Shown here: piece by piece, positions 36,074 through 48,769 of the stretch
Position numbering within the stretch: the stretch's first letter is position 1
Layout of the letters: each line of letters opens with the position of its first letter
Assembly (NCBI GenBank): GCA_036971475.1
Contig: JBAIZL010000001.1
Span: forward strand, 143,272,192-143,336,191
Length of the DNA stretch: 64,000 bases
Direction of reading: 5' to 3'
Origin: Prosapia bicincta
Taxonomy: Eukaryota > Arthropoda > Insecta > Hemiptera > Cercopidae
Made by a program: the position numbers and the translations under genes
Notes under the pieces: generated by a model
What the model saw: the letters and a program-made list of their open reading frames with translations, nothing else
Database searches by the model: none
Told to the model about the DNA's origin: nothing

Positions 36074-36075
<2 letters not shown>

Positions 36076-36079
36076 TTTA

Positions 36080-37240
36080 AAATTAGTGTAAATTAAAAGT
36101 TGTAGTAAGTAATTAGATTCAACGTTGGAGAAAAAACCTATCAATGAGCACAAAAAATGGCAATATTATAAAAATATTTGGCTTACGTATTACCAAGGAC
36201 AAAATCAACTAGTCGTTTCCTATCGTTAACCAGTTCGCAACGACTTTGTCCTCTAGAAGCAAATAGCTTCCTACTATTGTAATTTCGTCTTGTTGTAGCT
36301 TATAAGAAATTAATTTATTTTGGGTTGGTGATATTTAAAAAAGTAATAATAAAATAAGATTTTATGATTGGGATAGAAGGATTGATGTGATTCCCGTGTT
36401 GCCTGAAGAATTCCTAATATCTATGAACCTCGTAGGTTGGTTTGTTAGTATCTCCATATACTTCTATGTAAGAATAGGGATAGTTGGAATCCATGCAGTA
36501 TCCGCTACGCTGGAGGGTTAGTTAAATGGACACCTAATGAAAGGTGGCATTATTAAAAAGGATATTCGTTAGGGGAGGCAATTTTGGGGTATATCGGTTG
36601 AGAGTTTAGTGAAACGAAATCAATTTAATTATTATACACAAAATATTTTTTTTAACAAAAAAATAATTTCTAAAACTGATAAGACGTAAACTTTATGTAA
36701 GTACTTGTGTTAGGTAATTTATGAGCAAGTAACTGTATTTTGTAAAAGCAAATACATATTTCTATCGGATAGAAGAAACCACCCGAGCACATTATATAAA
36801 CTACCTGACAAACGATAATGCATCCTATACATTTATTCAGCACATAAACAAGCACAGCACGTGTTTCCCTAGTTTTCAAAGCACGAGGTGAGATTGCGGA
36901 ATACGCTGAAAGTTTTATGGTCGCTGAATATAAATTAACTAGCTGCATACCATATTACAAAGGCCATATTAAACAACACATACAAAGCGTATTTTGTGTC
37001 GTGAAATGATCGGTTTATTTGAGTTATTTTAGTCAGTAAACATTAATAACTATCTGTTATTATTATTTTATTATTATTAATTTTAGATTCGTACTATTTC
37101 ATTTTATTGATGTACAATGTTAGTAGAAAACATTTTGCAGGAAAAATGTTACTAATCGAAAGCGGTAATAGTTGTTAAGAACTACTATTTCAAGTGGTAG
37201 CAAGAGTTTCATAATCTTCTGTAATGTAATTATCCTTTTT
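36080..37240. other. spacer DNA, no gene seen
   Basis: No recognisable exon or element. A minus-strand open frame at 36670-36948 gives a peptide without known features. Confidence 0.4.
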
Positions 37241-37242
37241 TT

Positions 37243-37335
37243 ACCATCGAAAAAATGTGTACGATTCGTGCGATTAGGCATTGTGGGATAAAAGGAAAAG
37301 ATATAGCACGGATTTTAAAAGTGTCTCCATGGTAA
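37243..37335 (+). pseudogene. possible Tc1/mariner-type helix-turn-helix fragment
   Basis: From 37255 the frame reads MCTIRAIRHCGIKGKDIARI then LKVSPW and a stop. The pattern 'IR.....GIKGKDIA.ILKVSP' fits the first helix-turn-helix of Tc1/mariner transposases, which binds the terminal repeats. Only about 27 codons remain; no second HTH or DDE region follows, and no terminal repeats were found. A chance match cannot be excluded. Confidence 0.3.
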
Positions 37336-37339
37336 CTAG

Positions 37340-38440
37340 TAATTAATTATAAAACTATTAAAAACAAGTAAACCAATATCATAAAAGAAAATTCACTAAA
37401 CTAACCAGAACAATATGTATTATCAATTTTTATTTACGTTGTATTATATCTAGTCATTTTTTCTGATTCATCAACCAAAATCCAGGTTTATATACACATA
37501 CCCGTTTTCACGAATTCAGGATTCATTCAACTGCTTTGCAAGTAGTTGTAACTTATAGCTGATTTGTTGCAGAACTACTATAGGAGAAAATGAGAATGAC
37601 TAAAGTTTTTGGTAATAGAAATTTGAAAGACAATTCATGGCAAATACTATGATGTGTGATTACTTCTAAAGAGTGAATTAGTTTTGAAATGAATTAAAAT
37701 ACGTTTTGCTATTGTTGAATTTAGTAAGAATAGTCATTATATAAAATATGAATATTTGTTGTTATATCCTTCTGTTTATTACTACGAATGAAATTTTTAC
37801 TTACAATCATAAACCACAGTTGTTCGAAGTTGCATCAATTATAATTTAGCAAGGGCGTCATTTCTAGGAATTTATGTATTCTTCAGGAATAATAATAAAC
37901 ATTTGACTCCCTAAAAAACAAAAAACAATGAAGAATAGAGATATCGATGAAAATAACTTTAAACTAAATTTAATAATGTTTTTAGAAATACTTATTGACA
38001 AATATTCTAAAACTTACAATTAACTACCAATGTAGACAAGATAATTTTATACAATTTTAAAATATTCTTTTCTTATGTATTTTGAAGAATGAAGAGATTA
38101 GCTATATATTACATCGATAAATAAAATAGAGATGATACAATAACATTTCTATGGAAAACTTAGAGTTAAAAGAAAGTCTTTGGACGTAACGTTATAAAAC
38201 ACACGAAAGTATTGCAGACATAGGAAAAATATATTGATTTCCTTTGCACATCATTTTGATTAAAATACATTTGATTTGGAAATTTTACGTTTATAAATTG
38301 TTTATCAAATAAAAATGACACTTAAGAGACAAATAGGCCTGATACAATGTGGGTACAATACAAAGGCAAATACAAAACCTACAGTCTAGAAACGATCAAT
38401 ATTAGGGAAATATTGCATTTATTTATAAGAAGATTAATAT
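37340..38440. other. spacer DNA, no gene seen
   Basis: AT-rich, nothing recognisable. Confidence 0.5.
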
Positions 38441-38442
38441 GG

Positions 38443-38495
38443 TGAGATACAAATAATCAAATGATTCTTTTAAATATATAACCGTAATTAAAGGA

Positions 38496-38545
<50 letters not shown>

Positions 38546-38700
38546 TAAACAACAGGTTATTCAAATAAAAGAATATTTACTAATTTATATCCTGATTCTT
38601 GATAATGTTGGTACTGTTTACCAACGAAAAGCTTTGGATATAAATTAATAAATATTCATGTATTTGAATAACCTATGTGGTTTTAAATTATTAAACAAGA
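38443..38700 (+). mobile_element. (TA)n-containing hairpin unit, likely Penelope terminus or non-autonomous derivative
   Basis: From left to right: a unique start (GATACAAATAATCAAATG), a (TA)n array (38497-38537), then arms 38543-38592 and 38637-38688 that are about 85% complementary. Between them lies TGATAATGTTGGTA, a loop, and TACCAACGAAAAGCTT. The left part of this unit, up to ATCCTGATTCTT, recurs as an insertion in copy B at 42293-42490. A second TA array follows at 38708. No protein is encoded. The central motif equals that at the 3' end of the Penelope element at 29868. Confidence 0.65.
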
Positions 38701-38705
38701 AAAGG

Positions 38706-38707
<2 letters not shown>

Positions 38708-38745
<38 letters not shown>
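38708..38745 (+). repeat. (TA)n array
   Basis: TA run separating two hairpin units. Confidence 0.95.
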
Positions 38746-38749
<4 letters not shown>

Positions 38750-38764
38750 TGTTAAATACCACTT

Positions 38765-39010
38765 TCACAAACAAGAATTATTATATTTGTTATTTCCATA
38801 GATTGAAGCTTTTTGCTAATTGTAGTATCAGCATTATCCAAATTTTCTAATAACCTATAGTTCAATGACTGCACCTGGACTAGATCCAGAGTCCCGATGT
38901 ACTAATAGAGCAATAAGATACTTAATCTTTTTATAATGCTGATATTACCAATCAGACAAAGCTTCGATGCATGAAAAAAAGCAAAATCAAAATCATTCTT
39001 GTTTTTGAAA
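38765..39010. mobile_element. inverted pair of Penelope-like hairpin motifs
   Basis: The minus strand at 38805-38842 reads GATAATGCTGATACTAC...ATTAGCAAAAAGCTTC; the plus strand at 38933-38971 reads ATAATGCTGATATTACC...ATCAGACAAAGCTTC. The two face opposite ways about 90 bases apart, and the outer edges AAACAAGAAT and ATTCTTGTTT are complementary. The unit lies between (TA)n arrays and has no coding capacity. It looks like an inverted terminal structure left by a Penelope-like element. Confidence 0.6.
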
Positions 39011-39013
39011 ATA

Positions 39014-39145
39014 TTAGAATCTCATCTAGCATTGACTAGGTGAACGCAACCCACTAGGTGAACTAGGTGAACAACATTCGCACTTCAACTTTTGTTGGGT
39101 TTATCTAGTCAATGCTAGATGAGATTTTAGCGAAACGTCAGAACT
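39014..39145. repeat. 26-bp inverted repeat with GAAACGTC
   Basis: AATCTCATCTAGCATTGACT near 39019 is complementary to AGTCAATGCTAGATGAGATT near 39110. The right arm runs into TTAGCGAAACGTCAGAAC, another hairpin-plus-GAAAC arrangement. It stands directly left of the long (TA)n array that borders copy B. Confidence 0.75.
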
Positions 39146-39204
39146 GCGATTTTATGCACTGCAAAGAAAATGAACGGATGTTCTCCGGTTAGTAACTAGT
39201 CATC

Positions 39205-39428
<224 letters not shown>

Positions 39429-41195
39429 AGTAAAAATATATCTACTTTCGGTAACAAAAATACATTCGTAGTTAAAAAGGTTGTTAAAACGTGTTAGCGA
39501 AAGCCTTGAGGCCAATATTCTCAGCCTCCAAAATATTATCCGAGATTTAAAATTTCACTTCCTTACGGCCTCAGTTCCTTCGTGTATTGAATCAATAACT
39601 ATAGACACGATGAAGTTTATTGGAACGGGACCCAATTAAATTATAGTAAAGCTTTTGTCACAAACCCTATATCTGATATTATATAAAACAATTTTTCTGG
39701 CTGAGAGGGAGTTTTTTCCTATAGTATTTACATTGAATAACAATAACTTAATCAGTTTACTTTGCAGTAATATATATATGTTACACATTTTTCACTACAA
39801 AAAGATGTTATAATATATATCATGAATTTTATCAAACAATATATAATTACTATTGGGAATGAATCAAATATGACTATTGGCATAAAATTGTGAAATTATG
39901 TAATTTAAAGAAGCATTTTTATGTTCATTATATCTTCGAGAGTTTTCATGAGATATTTTTTTTAAATTTACATAGAGCGTTTTGCAATGGCAGAAGATAA
40001 ATAAACAAAAAAAGACAAGGTTACAATAACAAATTCACAATATCAAACTTACCTATAATTTTATAAAATCAAAATATATTTATACGGTATTATTTCTACG
40101 TAATGTTAACTAAAATAAACCAAAATTATATTTATTCCAATAACATATGCCTAATACTTACAATATAACGAAAAACTCACATTTTATTTTATCTTCTTAA
40201 AACTGAACAATGAAACGCTGTTGAAACTAGGAATGATACCATTAACTATTAGAGCTTAGTTGAGTGCATTTTTTATTATTTTTTTTTAAATGTTTCAAAT
40301 ATTCAAATCATAAAAATCTGTCTGTACACAAATTTGTCTGGTAAACATACCCGTTGTTTGATGTGACGTAAGACACTATTACGTTAAACGTAAACCTTAC
40401 AAAATGTAAACAGTTCATTGTAAACACTCTGCATCAGCGTTTTGCCTCTCCCTGCAGAGAATTGTGTTTGGCTTCAAATTACGGGAATTTGTTTTTGTAG
40501 TATAACTAAGCAGACGTTTACTCAAGAGCAATGTAATAGTTCAAAGGGCCTCAAGTAATATTATTTGCTTTTAATAATAGTTAAAATGTTTTCTGCTATT
40601 TTATTGATAATGATATAAATATTTTGTTCAAGATACAGTTTCACTGAAGGGAATGAACCAGAATCGCAGTTCTCATACGTTATTTTTTAATTTTATTTAT
40701 GTGTTCTTTAGTATTTGGTGAATATAAAGTGTAACTGTTTGATAGGGGCAATTGTAACAAGGAACCTATAGGTGATGATAAATATTTGATAAGTGACTAC
40801 ATATCAGATGCAAAATCCCTTATGATGATAATGATTTCATTTCATTTTGTTGTTAATCAATGTCGTATTTGTTCTAGGGGTAGCATGAATCGGTTTTATA
40901 GACGCGTAATCACTGACATTCTTCTCAAGTGTCTGATTGTTACTGAAATACAACTTGAAGTATTGACAGAAATGTAGTGAACGATTTAATAAAGAATTAA
41001 AATTAATGGTATGGAAAATCAATCGGGTTATTGTGAATGATTATATAGATACGTGTGGGATGAATATAATTTGAAAAAAAACTGTGGGTATTGTTAGCTA
41101 TGAATTTTATTGCATTTTGAAAGTGAGTAATTTTTAAGCCTTAAATGTAGGATTAATTGGGTTTTAATAAGTGTAGGTTTTGTGGTTTTTTAATC

Positions 41196-41221
41196 CAGTA
41201 ACCCCTCGTTATTCGCGAGGA
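41196..41221 (+). repeat. Tigger/pogo-like terminal sequence, copy B
   Basis: Identical to the copy A sequence at 8087 over the core CAGTAACCCCTCGTTATTCG. Confidence 0.4.
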
Positions 41222-41551
41222 TTATTTTCACAGATTACTGTGAATAGTGAAACCGCAAATACTAACACCAAATATATATGGAAAGAGGAGAATCACGTTC
41301 TACATAAAAAATGTTTACAACAATTATACCTATACTGTACACTTATAATGCAGTAGGGTGCATTTTTAAACAACATAATTACATACATATTTGTATTGTT
41401 TATATACAATCCTTCAACTCGAAAACATGTAAAGTTTATTAAATATGAGTGCTCACGCCCACGGAAACGTATTCTCGGTTCGCACTTTTCAGAAAAGATT
41501 GTCGACTTCTTCACTGTTAATGTCTAAACAGTGATCTACTTGATCGACATT

Positions 41552-41755
41552 GTAGACCTTCTCGTTGGAAATGAATTGGCGGCTTCGTGGTTAACTGATT
41601 CTTATTCTCCGGACGTTTTCTCGTTGTAAATTTGTAACCGTATCTCGAACTTGTCACACCAGCCTTTAGTTGCTGAAAATGACTGACTGTTAGTAAGTTT
41701 ACCACCGTTTTGCACGAAACGTTCATACAACCCCAAAACCTTTTCACGAATCAAA
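41552..41755 (-). pseudogene. Tigger/pogo-like transposase fragment, copy B
   Basis: Counterpart of 8445-8648, with about 4% base differences. The GWCDKFEI and SGE...VNHEAA pieces are still readable. Changes fall freely at all codon positions, as expected for a dead fragment. Confidence 0.6.
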
Positions 41756-42292
41756 ATTGAATTCAGGAGCATTTTTTTTATTGATCTTTTATCGGCTCAC
41801 TTAAAGTTTTTTCAATTTTTTTGGTTAGATTAGATCGCGGCCCACTTAGGTCACATCGCTGATTGACAAGTGCCTAATTCGTTAACGCTGTTGTCAAAGT
41901 TTGATGACATTATGGCTTGGGTAAACATTTTAATGGAAAAGATAAAACTAAACAAAACAAATTAATTAAACAATTCCACAACTAAACGCGGCGTTTCCAA
42001 AGTAGTAGAATCGACAAGCGAATACGACAACTGTTTGGAAAATAACAGGAAAAATCTGAATTAGTTACATCTGCCGGATACGATTGTCGATGTTTGGATT
42101 TCGAAAACTACTAAATTAGTATAAGTAAGCAGTAGTGGAACTAAACTTAGGTATGAAGTTGGACGCGGGTGCCAGATTGACTCATCGTTGTTAGTCGGAG
42201 ACGACAACGCCATTTTTTATAAATAAGGTATGTCTATCTTTTGAGTAGTTGAGTACAGTAGGGTCTAGTAGTGTACAGTATACTGGATGTTT

Positions 42293-42348
42293 GGAAGAGA
42301 TAAAAATAATCAAATGATTCTTTTAAATATATAACCGTAATTAAAGGA

Positions 42349-42435
<87 letters not shown>

Positions 42436-42490
42436 AAACAACAGGTTATTCAAATAAAAGAATATTTACTAATTTATATCCTGATTCTTG
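42293..42490 (+). mobile_element. (TA)n-bearing insertion found only in copy B
   Basis: Bases from GAGATAAAAATAATCAAATG to ATCCTGATTCTTG match 38443-38600, including an internal (TA)n (42351-42431). TGTTTGG stands at both edges, as a short target-site duplication would. Copy A lacks this and instead has about 136 bases (9168-9303) that are missing here. Only the left half of the 38443 unit is present, so it is a truncated copy. Confidence 0.75.
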
Positions 42491-44568
42491 TTTGGAAAAT
42501 GTTTGAATATGCTTAAAAAATAAAACAATTGGATATATATAGAATATCGGTATCGTAACGTCTGCCGTCATTGTTCGATTTCTAAACTTTGACTCAATGT
42601 TTTCCTATTATAGCAGTTTTTTTTTTTAAATAAGTTCCTTTCGTGTATTAGACATTGGCAATTTAAGAGAATTATCAAGCTATAAAATGCCGCTACGCAT
42701 TTACTAAGACAGAAATAAAATTGACCACTTTCAAAGACCATCTTTTTAATGTAAACATATTTTAAGATATCTCGAAATACATCATTTACCTTTCCAATCA
42801 TCTGATTTATTTCCATTTATACAAAATCTAGGATTATTTTCCAATTAACTCACCTGATCTCATACTTGCACGAGAGATTCGGTTTAATCTCCATGTTTAG
42901 TTTTTTCAATGGATCCACTTTTTGTTTTTTTAAATTTCTTCTTTGATTAGAAAGAAACGAAGATATTCCAGAATTGGAAAAAAGTTAGGTTTTAAAACAC
43001 TCAAGGTTTCTAAAACATTTTGTTTTTTAAAACGAAGTTAAAAAATGAGTAGATCTAGAGAGCCCCTTGAGTGAGCCTGTGCTGGCTATTGGCATTTAAG
43101 TTGACTTTTCCCGGTTTTGTAAGACATTTTACATAACTGGATGAAGTGCAACACGGTTTCATTGGGCCTCTTAGTAACATTTATACAATCTTCCATAGAC
43201 TATAGGTGATCCAGCAGAAGATTTAGAAAAATTAAATAGATTGACGATCTCACAATACTGAATATAAAATCTCACATTACTGAGGGCAATGTAAGGGAAT
43301 TGACTGATAATGAATGTTAAAGAGAGACATAGCTATGGCTCTGGTATTGACGTTACTAAGACGCGTAACTGTGTCCTCAAATCCATCTCTCATCTTCTTT
43401 CTTTATTTATATCAAAAATATACTATATTTCTTAAAATTTAATGTAAGTTATATATAGTATAAATTACATTTGACAGGTAGCCCAAATAAAAGTACGCAA
43501 TCAAAATATGTTATAAATACCAACACACTTGTAAATGAAAATAAACCAATATTTTTTAACAATACAATCATATAGCATATTTACTATAACATACATTTAT
43601 ATTCACTGATGCTGTCGGAGCTAGTTCCATGCTTTCTGCGCTTTCAAAATACGCTTTATAGAGCTAAATGGGCGTGGTTCGTGTGCTAATTTCTCTACTA
43701 CTTTTATGCTTTAGTGTCCACGAAACTTTACTTGGTTATTCTTATAAGTTTTATGAAATTTAACATAGCTCTACAGAAATAATTGATGTCTACGAAACCT
43801 GCTATTTAAAGGACATTATTCTGTTTTCGCAATAATAAGTAACAGATATTTCCAAATGGGTATAAATATTTTTTAAACAGCTTATTTTTACGTGTTTCTT
43901 TTTATTGGTAACATTAAAACCGTTATTTATACAGCGATTCCAAATTTAGGTAATTCGTTGAGGGTAAATATTAGTTTTATTTCTTCATTTTTGAATGTAG
44001 TTTGTAATCTGGACTACAGCAATTTCAGGTGCCTAATTATAAAGTTTTATTACGCCTTGTTCATACTGTTCCTTCTAATTTTAATCTATTCTTATTTAAT
44101 CTATCATCATCTTGCCCATTAGGTTGTAACAAAGAATGTAAACCCTATTAAAAAGATGTATACTAAAAGACACTGCAGGCGATACTCTGCTAAATATTCT
44201 TACTCGTTATGATCTGTTTTATTCCCAGTGTTGGCTCATTTTCTATCAACAGTGTTTAGCCATTTAGTTGAATATTTCCAACTCAGTAATTTTAAATTAA
44301 CCCGCTGGTAAAATCTTGGTAAAGTTGGTGGACAAAGGAAACAAAAAAACCACAACAAAAACCACTCTCCATTTTATTATTCAGTCTGCGTATTATTCGT
44401 GAGATTACGGTCACTCTATAACTAATTAAAATTACACAGGAATGTTGAAAAGCTGAAGTTACAAGATTCACGTAGGTATTTAGGTTAATTTGAACACTCG
44501 AGATAAGCATTGAATAAATGATAAGCCGGTTGTATATTGAGTCAAAAGTTGTATTTATTTATTGCAAG

Positions 44569-45210
44569 GTTTCGGCAACTAATTTATTGCCCTATCAAGC
44601 CTGACAAAAATTTTAAATGGCAATATAAATACGCACATATATTACAAGTACACTCACAATAAACATTTAAACCTATAAATTACTCATTAAAATTTTAATC
44701 ATAAACATTAAAATAACCCAACAACATTTAGAGAGTCATAAATTCTTATAAAATAAAAATAAAAACAGTAACAAATCTAAAAGAAAATCGATATGCACCT
44801 AAACTAAGTAAACTATACATAAAACCATGAAACAACAAAAGGTTTAACCATACAAAAAACATAACTTATGCTTGGTTGTTTTCAAATTTAAATAACAATT
44901 CCTTATACATGCGACATAGCCATACAAAATCATATTTAATATTGATATCTTTCTTTGTAAGGTAAAATGGACAACCTCAGAAGTCCTCTTCCTCCAGTTT
45001 TACTCATTATATAGTATAATAAACTTAAGAAAATCCAAATTATGTCCAAACCTTTTATTATGTTAAAACAAAACACGAGAGGAAGAGCGTTTATCCTTCT
45101 TACTATTATTCTTATGTTCATGAATACGAGCACCAACCTGTTTTCAGCCTCACCCACATAGGAAGCATCATAATTCAGACTGTTAATTCTATACAACATA
45201 TTATTCCCAC
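44569..45210 (-). pseudogene. Penelope-like GIY-YIG remnant and terminal hairpin, copy B
   Basis: Counterpart of 11482-12130. YVGEAENRL replaces YVGEAEDRL. The terminal hairpin at 44569-44602 has one stem base changed (AATTTATTGCC), which weakens the stem seen in copy A. Confidence 0.5.
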
Positions 45211-45248
45211 GTAATCTATCAGTACAGTCTTTTTCTATTTAGATATGA

Positions 45249-45788
45249 CTGCTTAAATCTTCGCGAAATCATAGGAACCGCTATAAAGTTAAACCACCGT
45301 AGTAAGACTAAATAATGAAGCTATGCTCCAAAAGAAAATTTGGAAATCCCCTCCCCATAAAATAAATTTTAACAAATAGCCTTCCTCGGGCTGTGGAATA
45401 TAGGTTATAATATAGGTTGTATCTCTAAAACTAAAATATTGAAAGCTTTACCTTTTTGTGTTATATTAATATCAAAGGGGTCCGTAGCTGGGTCCCGTGG
45501 GGTAAATCAATCGATCGGAGATTTGTCTGTCAGTCTTCTGCTATCACTGGCCTTTTTCCTACCTGGTCACCAACGATGCTCAAACTTTAGCTTCTCCTAT
45601 CTGACTAACTATTTGACTAGCTATTTCTATTTAAAAAGACCGGGAAAGTCAAGTACGTAGAAAACAGCTGATAATAAATGAAGACTGTAGTGTCCTGCTC
45701 TGGGCGGCGACTAAAGAAACCTTGTTTATCGGCGGTTGGCTGTAACACAAAAGAAAAACCTTACAGTATATATAAGATAGATATTTAC
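45249..45788. other. low-divergence block, copy B
   Basis: Counterpart of 12181-12720 with about 4 substitutions. The 73-codon open frame at 45439-45660 gives the same peptide as copy A. Confidence 0.5.
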
Positions 45789-46650
45789 CTGGAAGTTAAT
45801 TTTTTTTAATGATTATTCTTACATAATTAATTACATTCTGTAAGTCTTTATAAAGCTATAGGAAACTCATTGTAAGTTAATTTAAATTTGCAATTTTAAT
45901 ATCCTAAACTGGCTGACATTGCATGACATCTTTTAGCAATGGTATGTTTTTATATTACTGTCTTTCCTTCGACTTTATGCCTTTAAGAAGTTGGTGTCGT
46001 GTATTAACTTGCTGATTGAGATTTGTGTACAGATATGTTCAGAAACAAAGACATCTATGTTACGTTTACAGATTATGTTTGATGCTATTAGCGGAAAATT
46101 GATAAACAATCTGTTTATTCTAGTTGAAGTTTTATATTGGGTAGCTTGTCCTTATGTAAGTGGTAACAAATAAATTCTATTCAATCATGATGCCTGTTCC
46201 CTGTAGATGTGTTACAATAAATCATTTATTTATTGCTTTACGACTTGAAACACGAGCATTGTAAAATGCAAGCTACCATTGCCACCATTTTGAACATGTA
46301 TTTGTAATGGCGTTAGCAGCTATGAATAATTATTACTATGTCTTTATTTCTCTTTTTTACATAGCCCTAATTTTGTTCCTTTTTTATTCCTTATTTTACG
46401 GCATGATGTATAAAATAGTAATTATATATAAACAGCCTAGTCCACTATAAAATTGTATGTGTTAGCTTCACTTATACACTTGGCTATCGCTTGTGATTTT
46501 CATGTGCGTAGAAATAATATATATAAAATGTAACGAAAACATTTTAGGTTATCCTTTTCGTCATTTCTTACTCTCTCTATTTTTGCAAGTAATGAACCAT
46601 GGATGTATTATTCAAACAAAGCATAACATTCAAAGTATGTATATAATATA

Positions 46651-46654
<4 letters not shown>

Positions 46655-46689
<35 letters not shown>

Positions 46690-46747
46690 TAACTTTAAAA
46701 TATTTTAAATTTATTAAATATATTACAAGAAAACATATTACCATTTT

Positions 46748-46780
<33 letters not shown>
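46655..46780 (+). repeat. short (TA)n arrays, copy B
   Basis: Two TA runs (46655-46684 and 46751-46780). The palindrome and extra arrays of copy A are absent. Confidence 0.9.
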
Positions 46781-46783
<3 letters not shown>

Positions 46784-47499
46784 TTATTTTATAATTATAC
46801 ACAGAGGATAATTTATATTGACAACTTAATTCAGAATTACAAGTAGTCTTACTTGGACAGATGATCAACACGTAACCGAACGCTTCTTACCATATAAATG
46901 AATGAGAAATTCCAGAACGTTTCATTAACAACTATTAGTGACAGATATTTACAAGGATATCCCTAGAGTCTGTCTACTTCCACTTTATTACGTAGACAGG
47001 TGTTTCTTATTGATCAAAAAGCGGCAGTAACCACTATTTAAAAACGCTCTACGTTCAAGAAAAGAATTTGAACGTTTCATAAGGGTGTAGTAAGAAAATG
47101 AACCCAAAGTAGAAAAAAGTCAAACCTTCAAACATAACTTAATCCAATTTTATGATATATTGAAAAAACGTTTTATTCAAAGACTGTAGACATGATTTGT
47201 TTTATTTAAAATTATTTTTATAACGTTAATTTATTGACAAAAGTATGTAATTACATGTCCGTGTAATACTTACAGAAAAGCTTAACACACAAAGACGCTT
47301 TTATTATACTTCTCTCCATTTATCTTATTGATGATCGAACCAAAGAAATATAACTTTTCTTTCAATTAGAAAACCTTCTATTTTCGTTTCGGTCCGTTAT
47401 GTTGATTCTTAAGAATCTGCAACATTAAATGGTTCGTAAATTTGCTAATATGTATAATCTCAATATCTGACAAACTGACCAAAATAGCAAACAACCAAA

Positions 47500-47727
47500 A
47501 CATTACGAACAACTTTAGTTAGCACGTTGACGTCTTCAAAACTATGTTAACTATTCAAACATAATTTGTAGTACTCGTGACAAGATGTATATAGGCCAAA
47601 CAAAAAGAAAAATTGTAACTAGATATAAAGAACATGTCGTGCATATTAAATATTATAGACCTGAAAAATCAAGTGTAGCAGGACATGTCCTTAGTAATCA
47701 GCATGATTTAGAGAAAATATTATTTTA
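47500..47727 (+). pseudogene. Penelope-like GIY-YIG remnant, second type, copy B
   Basis: Counterpart of 14690-14915. From 47585 the frame reads MYIGQTKRKIVTRYKEH and later SSVAGHVLSNQHDLEKILF before the same stop. Confidence 0.7.
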
Positions 47728-47977
47728 GCTAAATGTATCAACTCAAAAAAGTTACTTAATAGTTATGAAAGTATTTTTATAGGCAAATAAAATTTAAAAT
47801 AATTCAATGCAGATAAAGGGCCTATCCCTAACTCACGTTTATATAATTTACTTAAAAAGCCTTCTTCAAATACGACGCATTAAGTTTTAAGTTTCATTTT
47901 ATTTATTGCTATTAACTGTAGATTTATTACATATGTATTATTATAATGTACTTTCTAACATAACATATTTGGTTCAA

Positions 47978-48154
47978 GATGGCCGATCGTTATTTGTTGG
48001 TCGAAGGCGGAGAAGGGGCGGAGCTTTCCTCACGCCTATATATAGCAACCATAGAGAACGATTGGCAGTTTGTAACATCTTGTTTGCTATAATGTAATTT
48101 TGTAATAAGACCCTCTTATGATGGTGACATGGCCATCAAAGTGCACATAAGGGT
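47978..48154 (+). other. probable Penelope terminal region with hairpin, copy B
   Basis: Counterpart of 15170-15342. The hairpin at 48110-48154 (CCCTCTTATG with CATAAGGG, GATGG with CCATC) is unchanged. Confidence 0.4.
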
Positions 48155-48612
48155 TTTATCTTAAGTAACTTGGTTTATTTGTTATTTTGTATTATTTTTG
48201 TGGTATTGGGGATCTTCGCAATATTTTCATTGTAATATAGTACTAATAACCCTGATATCTGTTCTCTTTATAACTTTGGGTATACAAACCTATTAAAATT
48301 GAAATATACCTTTTCGCTAGTAATTGTAATGATGCAAGATTATGAAAACCATGATTAACAATTAATTCGAATACTATAGTTACAGTACATAAATATTTAC
48401 TATTCCTAAATTTACATGATCTTTATTTGCCAATGCCAGCCCGAAAAAACTAATAACGAATTTAAATAGTTTCTTATGTACTCAACTACTAATGTCATTT
48501 CCTACGAATAAATTACACATTTGAATCAAATTATACATTTAAACACACTGGAGACCTTTAAAGATATTTTTTTTGCTCTGTCCCAAAAAAATTTCAAATG
48601 TATGGGAAATGA

Positions 48613-48735
48613 ACGGCAGACGCAGAAACGGCCAAAATAAATGGCTAATGGCGTTTTGTGTCTACTCGTTATTTTCCAACACTCTATCAGCACCACTTAT
48701 CTAAGTCGTTCTAACCTGTGCTGAAACAGATGTGC
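48613..48735 (-). repeat. dispersed repeat family, copy B member
   Basis: Counterpart of 15803-15925; also matches 33583-33702. Confidence 0.65.
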
Positions 48736-48769
48736 TAAGGCACAAGGGCAAATCCTTGTTAGAGGTGAT

